A DNA stretch of 5,344 nucleotides from Pseudomonadota bacterium (GTDB lineage Bacteria; Pseudomonadota; Gammaproteobacteria; SZUA-229), in NCBI GenBank assembly GCA_030673345.1, contig DAOVJH010000120.1, positions 1 through 5,344 on the forward strand. Direction: 5' to 3'. A program made the position numbers and the translations under genes. The first letter of the stretch is position 1. Each line of letters begins with the position of its first letter. Below are positions 1 through 5,344 of this stretch, piece by piece. A model generated the notes under the pieces. That model was given only the letters and a program-made list of their open reading frames with translations, was not told the DNA's origin and searched no databases.

Positions 1-761
1 ATATCTTCTAACAGATAACCTAAAGAATAGATCGGCGACCGGCTTTCTTCATCGATATCAAAACCCAGCTTTGCCGAGAACCGGATCGCACGCAGCATCC
101 TTACCGGGTCTTCCCGATAACGGGTTTCCACATCACCGATCAGATGCAGCCGCTGTTTTTTTATGTCCTCATAGCCGCCAACAAAATCGATCACGCTAAA
201 ATTAGATATATCGTAATACAGGGCATTGGCTGTGAAGTCCCGGCGCCAGACATCATCTGCCAGCTCACCAAAAACATTGTCACGTACGATACGACCGGTT
301 TCATCCTGATGACCGGATTGTGAACTCTCATGCGAAGCACGATAGGTCGCGACTTCGATTATCTGTCGTCCAAAATGAATGTGCGCTAAACGAAAACGTC
401 GCCCGATCAAGCGGCAGTTACGAAACAACTTATTAACTTCCTCAGGTGTTGCATCGGTTGCAACGTCGAAATCTTTTGGTGTAATTCCAAGCAAAAGATC
501 CCTCACTGCGCCACCCACCAGGCAAGCTTGATAACCGGCTTTGTGTAAGCGGTATAAAACTTTTAGTGCATGATCATCGATATTATCTCGAGAGATTCCG
601 TGTTCTCCGCGACTCAATATCACGGCTTTGTTTTTTGCCTCACTGGATGCTGACCTTGTTTGCTTAGCTGATTTGGCGCCTCTCTTCGATGCCCTCGCCT
701 TCGGCACTTTTGTCTTCGAGGCTTTTTGTCTCTTTAATGATTTTTTTATCCAGTTCAGCAT
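1..761 (-). CDS. pcnB: Poly(A) polymerase I, 3' end cut by window edge
   Basis: Adds poly(A) tails to RNA 3' ends in the cytoplasm, marking them for decay by the degradosome (known for the family). I translated 253 codons from an ATG at 761; the frame is open to the left edge, so roughly the C-terminal 40-45% is missing compared with the 465-residue E. coli protein. The nucleotidyltransferase core is clear: LVGGAVRDLLLG at residues 81-92, the catalytic pair D97 and D99 in DFDVAT, and RRDFTANALYY at 173-183. ETRYREDPVRMLRA at 212-225 begins the RNA/ATP-binding helical part. LIGRRFRLAH at 118-127 is the motif that separates bacterial poly(A) polymerases from the closely related CCA-adding enzymes. 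The start lies 2 bases after the methyltransferase stop with no clear Shine-Dalgarno, suggesting translational coupling. Residues 6-45 form a Lys/Arg/Ala/Ser-rich extension; relative to E. coli the catalytic pair sits 17 residues further in. Later GTG codons (residues 19 and 47) are possible but less likely starts. Confidence 0.93.
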   Translation of the reverse strand, partial: MLNWIKKSLKRQKASKTKVPKARASKRGAKSAKQTRSASSEAKNKAVILSRGEHGISRDNIDDHALKVLYRLHKAGYQACLVGGAVRDLLLGITPKDFDVATDATPEEVNKLFRNCRLIGRRFRLAHIHFGRQIIEVATYRASHESSQSGHQDETGRIVRDNVFGELADDVWRRDFTANALYYDISNFSVIDFVGGYEDIKKQRLHLIGDVETRYREDPVRMLRAIRFSAKLGFDIDEESRSPIYSLGYLLED

Positions 762-763
762 TT

Positions 764-1432
764 TTAATCGATTTCTTTTAATATTAAAGTTAAACCATCA
801 CCGATGGTAAGCAAGCTCTGGCTGACACGATCATCATCCTTAATCATCTCGTTAAAGCGACGGATGGCTCGTGTTCCCGGTTCGGTATTCTCAGGATCAG
901 CCACAGCACCGGACCACAGAGTATTATCAATAGCGATTATTCCACCTTTTCTCAACAGACGTAATGCCATCTCATAATACATGATGTAGTTTTGCTTATC
1001 GGCATCGATGAAAATAAAATCAAATGATTTCTCGGCACCATCATCAAGCAGCGCCTGCAATGTTTCTGCTGCCGGACGGATATGCAGATCAATTTTATTC
1101 TCTAGACCCGCCAATGCCCAGTACTTTTCTGCCATATCGGTCCACTGCGGTGATATATCACAACAGATCAGCTTGCCCTCTTCAGGCATAGCACTGGCAA
1201 CACAGATCGAACTATAACCGGTAAAGGTACCAATCTCGATCGCGCGTTTTACACCCATCAGCTTGATCAGCAGAGACATAAACTGCCCCTGCTCCGGTGA
1301 TATCTGCATCACTGAATAGTCTATCTGCGCCGTTTCTTCACGCAGCTGTCGCAACAGCTCCGGCTCGTTGATGGAAACATCGCAAAGATAGTCGTAGATG
1401 CGGTCATCAATTGACAGCGTTCGATTGCTCAA
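764..1432 (-). CDS. SAM-dependent O-methyltransferase, caffeoyl-CoA OMT/COMT-like
   Basis: A class I methyltransferase of the metal-dependent O-methyltransferase family (Methyltransf_3 type), 222 residues, about the usual length. Motif I, which binds S-adenosylmethionine, is EIGTFTGYSS at residues 66-75; the acidic residue expected to bind the ribose is D92. The divalent metal site appears intact: D143 in FIDADK, and D169 with N170 in AIDN, matching the Asp/Asp/Asn triad of plant caffeoyl-CoA methyltransferases. PEQGQF at 46-51 is a typical pre-core motif. The likely substrate is a catechol-like or vicinal-hydroxyl compound, but bacterial members are mostly uncharacterised, so I name no substrate. 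The start is TTG at 1432: the next in-frame ATG is residue 42, inside the conserved region, and an AGGG Shine-Dalgarno (1445-1442) lies 9 bases upstream. It has its own promoter candidate and probably heads a two-gene unit with pcnB. Confidence 0.92.
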   Translation of the reverse strand: MSNRTLSIDDRIYDYLCDVSINEPELLRQLREETAQIDYSVMQISPEQGQFMSLLIKLMGVKRAIEIGTFTGYSSICVASAMPEEGKLICCDISPQWTDMAEKYWALAGLENKIDLHIRPAAETLQALLDDGAEKSFDFIFIDADKQNYIMYYEMALRLLRKGGIIAIDNTLWSGAVADPENTEPGTRAIRRFNEMIKDDDRVSQSLLTIGDGLTLILKEID

Positions 1433-1441
1433 GAAGGAATA

Positions 1442-1445
1442 CCCT
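1442..1445 (-). promoter_or_regulatory. Ribosome binding site for the TTG-started methyltransferase
   Basis: AGGG on the minus strand, 9 bases from the TTG codon at 1432. It is the only Shine-Dalgarno-like run near the start and supports choosing TTG over the distant internal ATG. Confidence 0.5.
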
Positions 1446-1473
1446 GAAAAGACTCTATATAGTATGAGTGAAA

Positions 1474-1482
1474 ATTATACCA
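1474..1482 (-). promoter_or_regulatory. Extended -10 promoter for methyltransferase-pcnB
   Basis: On the minus strand the sequence reads TGGTATAAT, a perfect sigma-70 -10 hexamer with the TGn extension. No good -35 hexamer lies at 16-18 bases spacing, which extended -10 promoters tolerate. Predicted transcription would begin near 1467, giving a leader of about 35 bases before the TTG start. It lies in the gap after the Nudix gene, so it would drive the methyltransferase and the closely following pcnB. Inferred from sequence only. Confidence 0.5.
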
Positions 1483-1550
1483 AAAACAGCGACTTATAGA
1501 CACAGCGCAACAGTAATTAGCTGACACCGTAAAAAACGGGGAAAACAACC

Positions 1551-1985
1551 TTATAAAGGCAGTTTTATTATCCCTTCACGGCGGTATTCACAGTAATCCT
1601 GCAGGATCTGCTTATGATCAAACACAAGTTCAACATCGACATCGAATGGGTCGAACAGCGCAATATCTTTGGCATCATCTGCAGCCTCTGGTTTTCCAGA
1701 GGCATTACCGACAAAGACTGCACAGGCTGTATGCCCTCTAAAGTCACGTTTCGGGTCGGAATAGATGCCCAGTAATACATCAAGATCGACTTCCAGGCAG
1801 GTTTCTTCTAACGCCTCGCGCACCGCCGCCGTCGCGATGGTTTCACCGACTTCGACGAAACCGCCAGGGATTGCCCAGCCATAGGGCTCAAATTTTCTCT
1901 CGATGAGGATGATAGGGTTATCGTCAATCAACGGCATCTCGATGATGACATCAGCGGTGATCTGCGGCGTAACGGGTCTGGTCAT
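1551..1985 (-). CDS. Nudix hydrolase, ADP-ribose pyrophosphatase-like
   Basis: A 144-residue Nudix hydrolase, expected to cleave a nucleoside diphosphate linked to another group (X), releasing phosphate products in a metal-dependent reaction in the cytoplasm. The Nudix box starts at G42 and reads G-x5-E48-x7-R56-E57-x-L59-E60-E61-x-C63-L64. All acidic and basic catalytic positions are present (E57, E60, E61 bind metal), but the usual Gly of the final EExGU is Cys63. The preceding YGWAIPGGF (35-43) and the [10 protein letters not shown] segment (76-85) resemble ADP-ribose pyrophosphatases and related small Nudix proteins, so ADP-ribose is my best substrate guess, held weakly. The ATG at 1985 gives a normal N-terminus just before the first beta strand; no strong Shine-Dalgarno precedes it. 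It lies 68 bases after hslR and could be read through from it. No DNA-binding extension of the NrtR type is present. Confidence 0.9.
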   Translation of the reverse strand: MTRPVTPQITADVIIEMPLIDDNPIILIERKFEPYGWAIPGGFVEVGETIATAAVREALEETCLEVDLDVLLGIYSDPKRDFRGHTACAVFVGNASGKPEAADDAKDIALFDPFDVDVELVFDHKQILQDYCEYRREGIIKLPL

Positions 1986-2053
1986 GATTGTCGTTTGTCT
2001 TATTATCTAGAGTAAAAAACACTTGCCATAAAATGCAACCAGGCGGCTAGCTG

Positions 2054-2440
2054 CTATTGATTTTGTTTGAAATTCCTCAGTTGCTCACGCTCACGTTTTC
2101 CGGGTTTGCGCTTTGGTACCGGCCTCGTCGCTGACGCCAGTTTTTTTATCTGTTGCTCCTGTTCGCGCTTAGCACGACTTTCTTCTGATTCCTGGTATGT
2201 CAAACAGGCTTCCTTTGCCGGCCTCCGGGTTTTACTGATAGCTTGAATAGTCACTTCATAGTGAACGCTGTCCTTCTGAATAGATAAACTGTCACCGACA
2301 TATAGCAATTTACCGGCTTTAACACGCTGCCCATTTAGATGAACCTTACCGCCATTCACGGCTTCCGTAGCCAGTGGCCGTGTCTTATAAAACCGTGAGG
2401 TCCATAACCATTTATCAATCCTGAAACCATCTTCTCTCAT
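2054..2440 (-). CDS. hslR: Heat-shock protein 15, S4-domain ribosome-associated protein
   Basis: Homologue of E. coli Hsp15, which binds free 50S subunits still carrying a nascent chain-tRNA and helps recycle them after translation has aborted (family knowledge). The 128 residues match the usual size (E. coli 133). The S4 RNA-binding fold is near the N-terminus: [15 protein letters not shown] at 7-21, then [12 protein letters not shown] at 30-41 and the strand ending near residue 67. TRRPAKEA at 71-78 is a family signature, followed by a charged helix (about 84-102) and a strongly basic tail (106-128). The ATG at 2440 begins 4 bases after the LysM-FecR stop, with no Shine-Dalgarno, so its translation probably depends on ribosomes finishing the upstream gene. 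In E. coli hslR is next to hslO (Hsp33); here no hslO is in view, but htpG, another heat-shock gene, is nearby. Confidence 0.94.
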   Translation of the reverse strand: MREDGFRIDKWLWTSRFYKTRPLATEAVNGGKVHLNGQRVKAGKLLYVGDSLSIQKDSVHYEVTIQAISKTRRPAKEACLTYQESEESRAKREQEQQIKKLASATRPVPKRKPGKREREQLRNFKQNQ

Positions 2441-2444
2441 TGCA

Positions 2445-3398
2445 TTAGATGAGCAACGCCACAGCAGCTACTCCCAGTAACCACCACCAAAAACTGCTGC
2501 TCTCTTCTTCAGGTTCTTCAGGTTCTTTAACTTCCATTTTTACGACCGGTTTGATTACGCCCGGTTTTACCTTTACTTTTTTCGGTACGGCTTTTGGCAA
2601 TGGCACATAGGCCGTTTCGCCTATGGCGATCACCTCACTGCCGGCTTCATTATGTACATCGACCAAACCCTTGATCACTTCAAGATAGAAGCCATCATCT
2701 GCATCTATCGTTCCGCCACAGCCCTTGGATTGAAAAACACGCAGTGCGTATTCAGTTCCCCGTACCCCGACACTGGCGACAGGGGTTTTTAATTCGTAAA
2801 TATCTTCCGTCATTTTGCCGATCTGGCCAGTGACTTTTTTCAGACTTCCCTGCAATAGATTTAATATACTGCGCCGGTTGGTAGTATCGAGTGCATACGC
2901 TTCAATCACCATAATACTAAAACAACGCAGATCCAGCACCGCATCATCGATCATTCTCAGGCGTACAGAGCCTTCTTCTCCGGTAACGACCTTGTCACCC
3001 AAATAGACAGGTTTACCCTTGGTTAATTTACGAGATACCTTTCGCTTGTCAACAGCGATTACATTGCCGCTGCTTTCTGCAACCGTTCCAACCCGTTTCG
3101 GTTTTGCCGCTCGTGAACGCACCACAACCTTTTTAGGTAGCTTGAGGCGCGCGCCGGCTTTCATCTTTGCCGGGTCGTTATTGATAAACGCGTGAGGGTT
3201 AAGGTTTATGATGTCTTTTTTTAGCTGCGACCACTCTTTCTTACGTTGCGGATATAAACGGGTGATGATGTTATGCAGCGTTTGTCCTTTTTGCACATGC
3301 AGGTAACGGATATCAGCATTAAATGCTTCCGTGGCATGGGAGACGACAGGGTTAAGACTGAATATAAATAAAAAAATCAACAACTTAAAAAAATACAT
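2445..3398 (-). CDS. Exported LysM and FecR domain protein with C-terminal hydrophobic tail
   Basis: 317 residues, function unknown. Residues 1-22 look like a Sec signal peptide (hydrophobic run 6-19) with probable cleavage after SHA at 20-22. Residues 31-88 form a LysM domain, which usually binds peptidoglycan glycan: it opens [13 protein letters not shown] and closes AGARLKLP. A basic linker (89-102) leads to a FecR-type beta-rich domain (about 104-265), with [17 protein letters not shown] at 132-148, LLQGSLKKV at 181-189 and [17 protein letters not shown] at 205-221, the most typical FecR motif. Cys159 and Cys227 could pair in the periplasm. Residues 266-302 are a Pro/Lys-rich then acidic linker ending in SSS, followed by [15 protein letters not shown] as the extreme C-terminus. 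No anti-sigma N-terminal domain, sigma factor or TonB receptor gene is visible, so a classic FecR iron-signalling role is unlikely. The ATG at 3398 follows a GGAA at 4 bases spacing. I infer a wall-bound, inner-membrane-anchored periplasmic protein. Confidence 0.88.
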   Translation of the reverse strand: MYFFKLLIFLFIFSLNPVVSHATEAFNADIRYLHVQKGQTLHNIITRLYPQRKKEWSQLKKDIINLNPHAFINNDPAKMKAGARLKLPKKVVVRSRAAKPKRVGTVAESSGNVIAVDKRKVSRKLTKGKPVYLGDKVVTGEEGSVRLRMIDDAVLDLRCFSIMVIEAYALDTTNRRSILNLLQGSLKKVTGQIGKMTEDIYELKTPVASVGVRGTEYALRVFQSKGCGGTIDADDGFYLEVIKGLVDVHNEAGSEVIAIGETAYVPLPKAVPKKVKVKPGVIKPVVKMEVKEPEEPEEESSSFWWWLLGVAAVALLI

Positions 3399-3431
3399 TC
3401 GGTTCCAAAGGGGAAATTTTTGAGTGTACAG

Positions 3432-3437
3432 AGTATA
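3432..3437 (-). promoter_or_regulatory. Candidate -10 box for the LysM-FecR gene
   Basis: On the minus strand this reads TATACT, 5 of 6 to the sigma-70 consensus. The best -35 candidate, TCCTCA at 18 bases spacing, matches only 3 of 6. Transcription would start near 3425, leaving a leader of about 27 bases. Position is sensible for a gene that follows a hairpin-ended transcript, but the match is weak. Confidence 0.3.
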
Positions 3438-3585
3438 GCTACAGATGGGATTTTTTGAGGAATTCTTTCAAGCTAAACTAAAATGCTTGCCGTATTTTTC
3501 AATTTACCGCCTTCGCGACAAGATAACGTTTCAAAAACTGACGCAAGTCATCCGTTAACAAACTCACGTCCTGATATCACAGTTT

Positions 3586-3605
3586 TACCCACATCCCTGT
3601 GGGTA
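3586..3605 (-). terminator. Perfect 8-bp hairpin just downstream of htpG
   Basis: TACCCACA and TGTGGGTA form a perfect inverted repeat around a 4-base loop, beginning 11 bases after the htpG stop codon. Placement suits an end-of-transcript structure. However, no T-run follows in the minus-strand direction (the next bases are AAAACTGTG), so it is not a canonical intrinsic terminator. It may be a 3' stabilising hairpin or a factor-dependent end. Confidence 0.45.
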
Positions 3606-3616
3606 CTGCGAGTATT

Positions 3617-5344
3617 TTATTTCTCTAACAGTTTATTTACACGTTTAACAAAACCCGCCGCATCTTCCAGAGGCGCACCGGCTGCAAGCTGCGCCTGCTC
3701 AAATAACAGGTTCGCATAATCTTCAAACAATTCATCATCTGTGATTTCGTTGAGCTTATTAACCAGGCTATGATCAGGATTAAGTTCCAGAACAGGCTCT
3801 GATTTTGGTGCATATTGACCCGCCGCTTCCATTATCTGCTGCATCTGGGCACTCATATCATTGTCTTCTAATACCAGGCACGAAGGCGAATCGGTTAAAC
3901 GCTTAGAAAGACGGATCTCTTTTACTTTGCCATCCAGCACTTTCGTCGCATGTTCGATAACTGAAGTAAATGTTTTTTCCGCTTCTTCAAGTTCTTTCTT
4001 GCCTTCTTCCTCATCGATATCCAGCGTACCGCGAGCCACTGATTGCAGTTTTTTGTCATCTATTTCTGTCAGGTGAGATACCAGCCATTCATCGACACGA
4101 TCACTCAGCAACAGTACTTCGATACCCTTCTTGTTGAACACTTCGAGGTGCGGACTGTTTTTTGCTGCGGTGTAATTATCAGCAACGATGTAATAGATCT
4201 TGTCCTGGCCTTCAGACATGCGAGAAATATAATCATCCAGGGTAACGTTTTGCTCGTCCCGGTTTTCATCATTATTGGCGTTGTGTGTGCTGGAGAATAA
4301 CAACAGTTTGGCGATACGGTCTTTATTTGCCATATCTTCAATCGGGCCTTCTTTTAATACCTGGCCAAAAGATTTCCAGAAAGTCGCGTATTTTTCAGCG
4401 TCATTTTTCTTTATCGATTCCAGCAAACCCAGGATTTTCTTCACTGAAGCGCCACGGATCTGATCAGTCACCTTGTTCTGCTGTAATATCTCACGTGATA
4501 CGTTCAGCGGTAAGTCATCGGAATCCACAACACCTTTAACAAAGCGTAAATAGTTCGGCATCAGATTTTCAGCATCATCCATGATGAAAATGCGTTTCAC
4601 GTACAGTTTTACACCACGTTTATGGTCACGATCGAAAAGATCAAACGGCGGATTGCTTGGTATGTAGAGTAGCGATGTGTAACTCTGGTTGCCTTCTACT
4701 CTCGAGTGTATCCAGCTCAGCGGGTCGGTGAAATCCATGCTGACGTGTTTATAGAATTCGTTATAATCTTCGTCAGAAATATCACTTTTATCGCGTGCCC
4801 ATAATGCAGAAGCACTGTTTACACGCTCCTCTTTGGTGATGACATTGCCATCGTCATCTTTTTTTGGTTTACCTTCATCATCCATTTCTTCTTCAGTCAT
4901 CATGACTGGAATCGAAATATGGTCTGAATACTGCTTTATAATGCTTTTCAGGCGATATGGACTGGCGAACTCAGCTTCGCCTTCTTTGAGGTGCAAGGTA
5001 ACTTTTGTTCCGCGTGTTTCTTTATCGATGTTTTCCAGCGAGAAACTGCCTTCGCCGTCGGATTCCCAGCGAACCGCTTCTTCAGATGGAGCACCGGCGC
5101 GGCGTGTTTCCAGTGTCACTTTATCAGCGACGATGAAACTGGAGTAAAAACCGACACCGAACTGACCGATCATCTGTGCGTCTTTGGCCTGGTCACCGCT
5201 CATCGCTTCGAGGAATTTTTTTGTACCGGAGCTGGCAATGGTGCCGACATTATCGATCACTTCCTGACGTGACATACCGATGCCGTTATCAGTGATGGTG
5301 ATGGTCTTAGCTTCTTCATCAAAATCAACGTGGATCGATAGTTC
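3617..5344 (-). CDS. htpG: Molecular chaperone HtpG (bacterial Hsp90), N-terminus cut by window edge
   Basis: ATP-driven dimeric chaperone of the cytosol that remodels late folding intermediates and works with DnaK (family knowledge). The frame stays open to the right edge, giving 575 visible residues of an expected 620-640, so about the first 60 are missing, including the start and the catalytic Glu of the first helix. Visible N-terminal ATPase motifs are ITDNGIGM, whose Asp contacts adenine, GTIASSGTKKFLE, and IGQFGVGFYSSFIVADKV, the glycine-rich ATP lid hinge. The middle domain carries WIHSRVEGNQSYTSLLYIPS, KLYVKRIFIMDDAENLMPNYLRFVKG and DSDDLPLNVSREILQQN, which includes the conserved Arg that contacts the gamma phosphate. 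The C-terminal dimerisation domain ends RVNKLLEK with no MEEVD, as normal in bacteria. An acidic insert (EEEMDDEGKPKKDDDGNV) is the short charged stretch between the N and middle domains. No frameshift is seen. Its promoter, probably heat-shock controlled, lies outside the window. Confidence 0.98.
   Translation of the reverse strand, partial: ELSIHVDFDEEAKTITITDNGIGMSRQEVIDNVGTIASSGTKKFLEAMSGDQAKDAQMIGQFGVGFYSSFIVADKVTLETRRAGAPSEEAVRWESDGEGSFSLENIDKETRGTKVTLHLKEGEAEFASPYRLKSIIKQYSDHISIPVMMTEEEMDDEGKPKKDDDGNVITKEERVNSASALWARDKSDISDEDYNEFYKHVSMDFTDPLSWIHSRVEGNQSYTSLLYIPSNPPFDLFDRDHKRGVKLYVKRIFIMDDAENLMPNYLRFVKGVVDSDDLPLNVSREILQQNKVTDQIRGASVKKILGLLESIKKNDAEKYATFWKSFGQVLKEGPIEDMANKDRIAKLLLFSSTHNANNDENRDEQNVTLDDYISRMSEGQDKIYYIVADNYTAAKNSPHLEVFNKKGIEVLLLSDRVDEWLVSHLTEIDDKKLQSVARGTLDIDEEEGKKELEEAEKTFTSVIEHATKVLDGKVKEIRLSKRLTDSPSCLVLEDNDMSAQMQQIMEAAGQYAPKSEPVLELNPDHSLVNKLNEITDDELFEDYANLLFEQAQLAAGAPLEDAAGFVKRVNKLLEK

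Larger units (their letters stand above)
3399..3616. other. Intergenic gap between htpG and the LysM-FecR gene
   Basis: 218 bases without a credible gene. It holds a perfect hairpin next to the htpG stop and a weak promoter candidate near the LysM-FecR start. I found no tRNA, no repeat array and no further strong structure. A plus-strand open frame beginning at 3483 runs into the antisense of htpG and shows no coding features. Confidence 0.7.

Noticed and set aside
1..761. CCA-adding tRNA nucleotidyltransferase instead of poly(A) polymerase
   Set aside because: The LIGRRFRLAH segment and the overall match to E. coli PcnB favour poly(A) polymerase; CCA-adding enzymes lack this motif.
628..810. 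Plus-strand open frame of 60 codons
   Set aside because: It is the antisense of the Lys/Arg-rich start of pcnB, which naturally reads as Phe/Leu/Ala-rich and seems membrane-like; no independent support.
1527..1540. Short inverted repeat CCGT/ACGG after the Nudix gene as a terminator
   Set aside because: Only 4 bp of stem around a T-rich loop and no T-run after it; too weak to call.
1568..1783. Minus-strand open frame of 71 codons inside the Nudix gene
   Set aside because: Shifted frame of a conserved gene; considered as evidence of a frameshift, but the main frame is complete through the whole Nudix fold.
2002..2007. GATAAT on the minus strand as a -10 box for the Nudix gene
   Set aside because: No -35 at suitable spacing, and the start of transcription would lie only about 10 bases before the ATG, leaving no room for a normal leader.
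2445..3398. Classic FecR iron-dicitrate anti-sigma regulator
   Set aside because: It has a cleavable signal peptide and a LysM domain, no N-terminal anti-sigma region and no sigma factor or TonB-dependent receptor next to it.
3483..3719. Plus-strand open frame of 78 codons across the htpG 3' end
   Set aside because: Over half is antisense to conserved htpG; no Shine-Dalgarno, no recognisable domain, and the composition looks like a shadow frame.

Overview
This window looks like chromosomal DNA from a gammaproteobacterium with moderate GC content. The evidence is the HtpG, Hsp15 (HslR) and PcnB-type poly(A) polymerase proteins, all of which read close to their Escherichia coli counterparts. 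The gene order is not the enteric one, so a non-enteric lineage is likely; I cannot resolve the order or genus. All six genes lie on the minus strand, so transcription runs from right to left. Genes at both edges are cut by the window.

From right to left, in the direction of transcription: (1) htpG, the bacterial Hsp90 chaperone, with its N-terminus beyond the right edge; (2) a gap of 218 bases with a perfect 8-bp hairpin just after the htpG stop and a weak promoter candidate near the next gene; (3) an exported LysM-FecR domain protein with an unusual Trp-rich C-terminal hydrophobic tail; (4) hslR, an S4-domain ribosome-associated heat-shock protein starting 4 bases after the previous stop; (5) a small Nudix hydrolase of ADP-ribose-pyrophosphatase-like appearance; (6) a gap of 118 bases with a good extended -10 promoter; (7) a class I SAM-dependent O-methyltransferase with a TTG start; (8) pcnB, starting 2 bases after the methyltransferase stop and running off the left edge, with a long Lys/Arg-rich N-terminal extension.

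Two tightly spaced pairs, LysM-FecR/hslR and methyltransferase/pcnB, are likely co-transcribed and translationally coupled. There is a loose theme of protein and RNA quality control: HtpG (protein folding), HslR (rescue of stalled 50S subunits) and PcnB (RNA 3' polyadenylation and decay). The LysM-FecR protein is the least understood gene. I saw no mobile element, CRISPR array, tRNA or rRNA, and no evidence for a wholly new multi-gene system. The window is mostly conserved housekeeping genes around one poorly characterised envelope protein.
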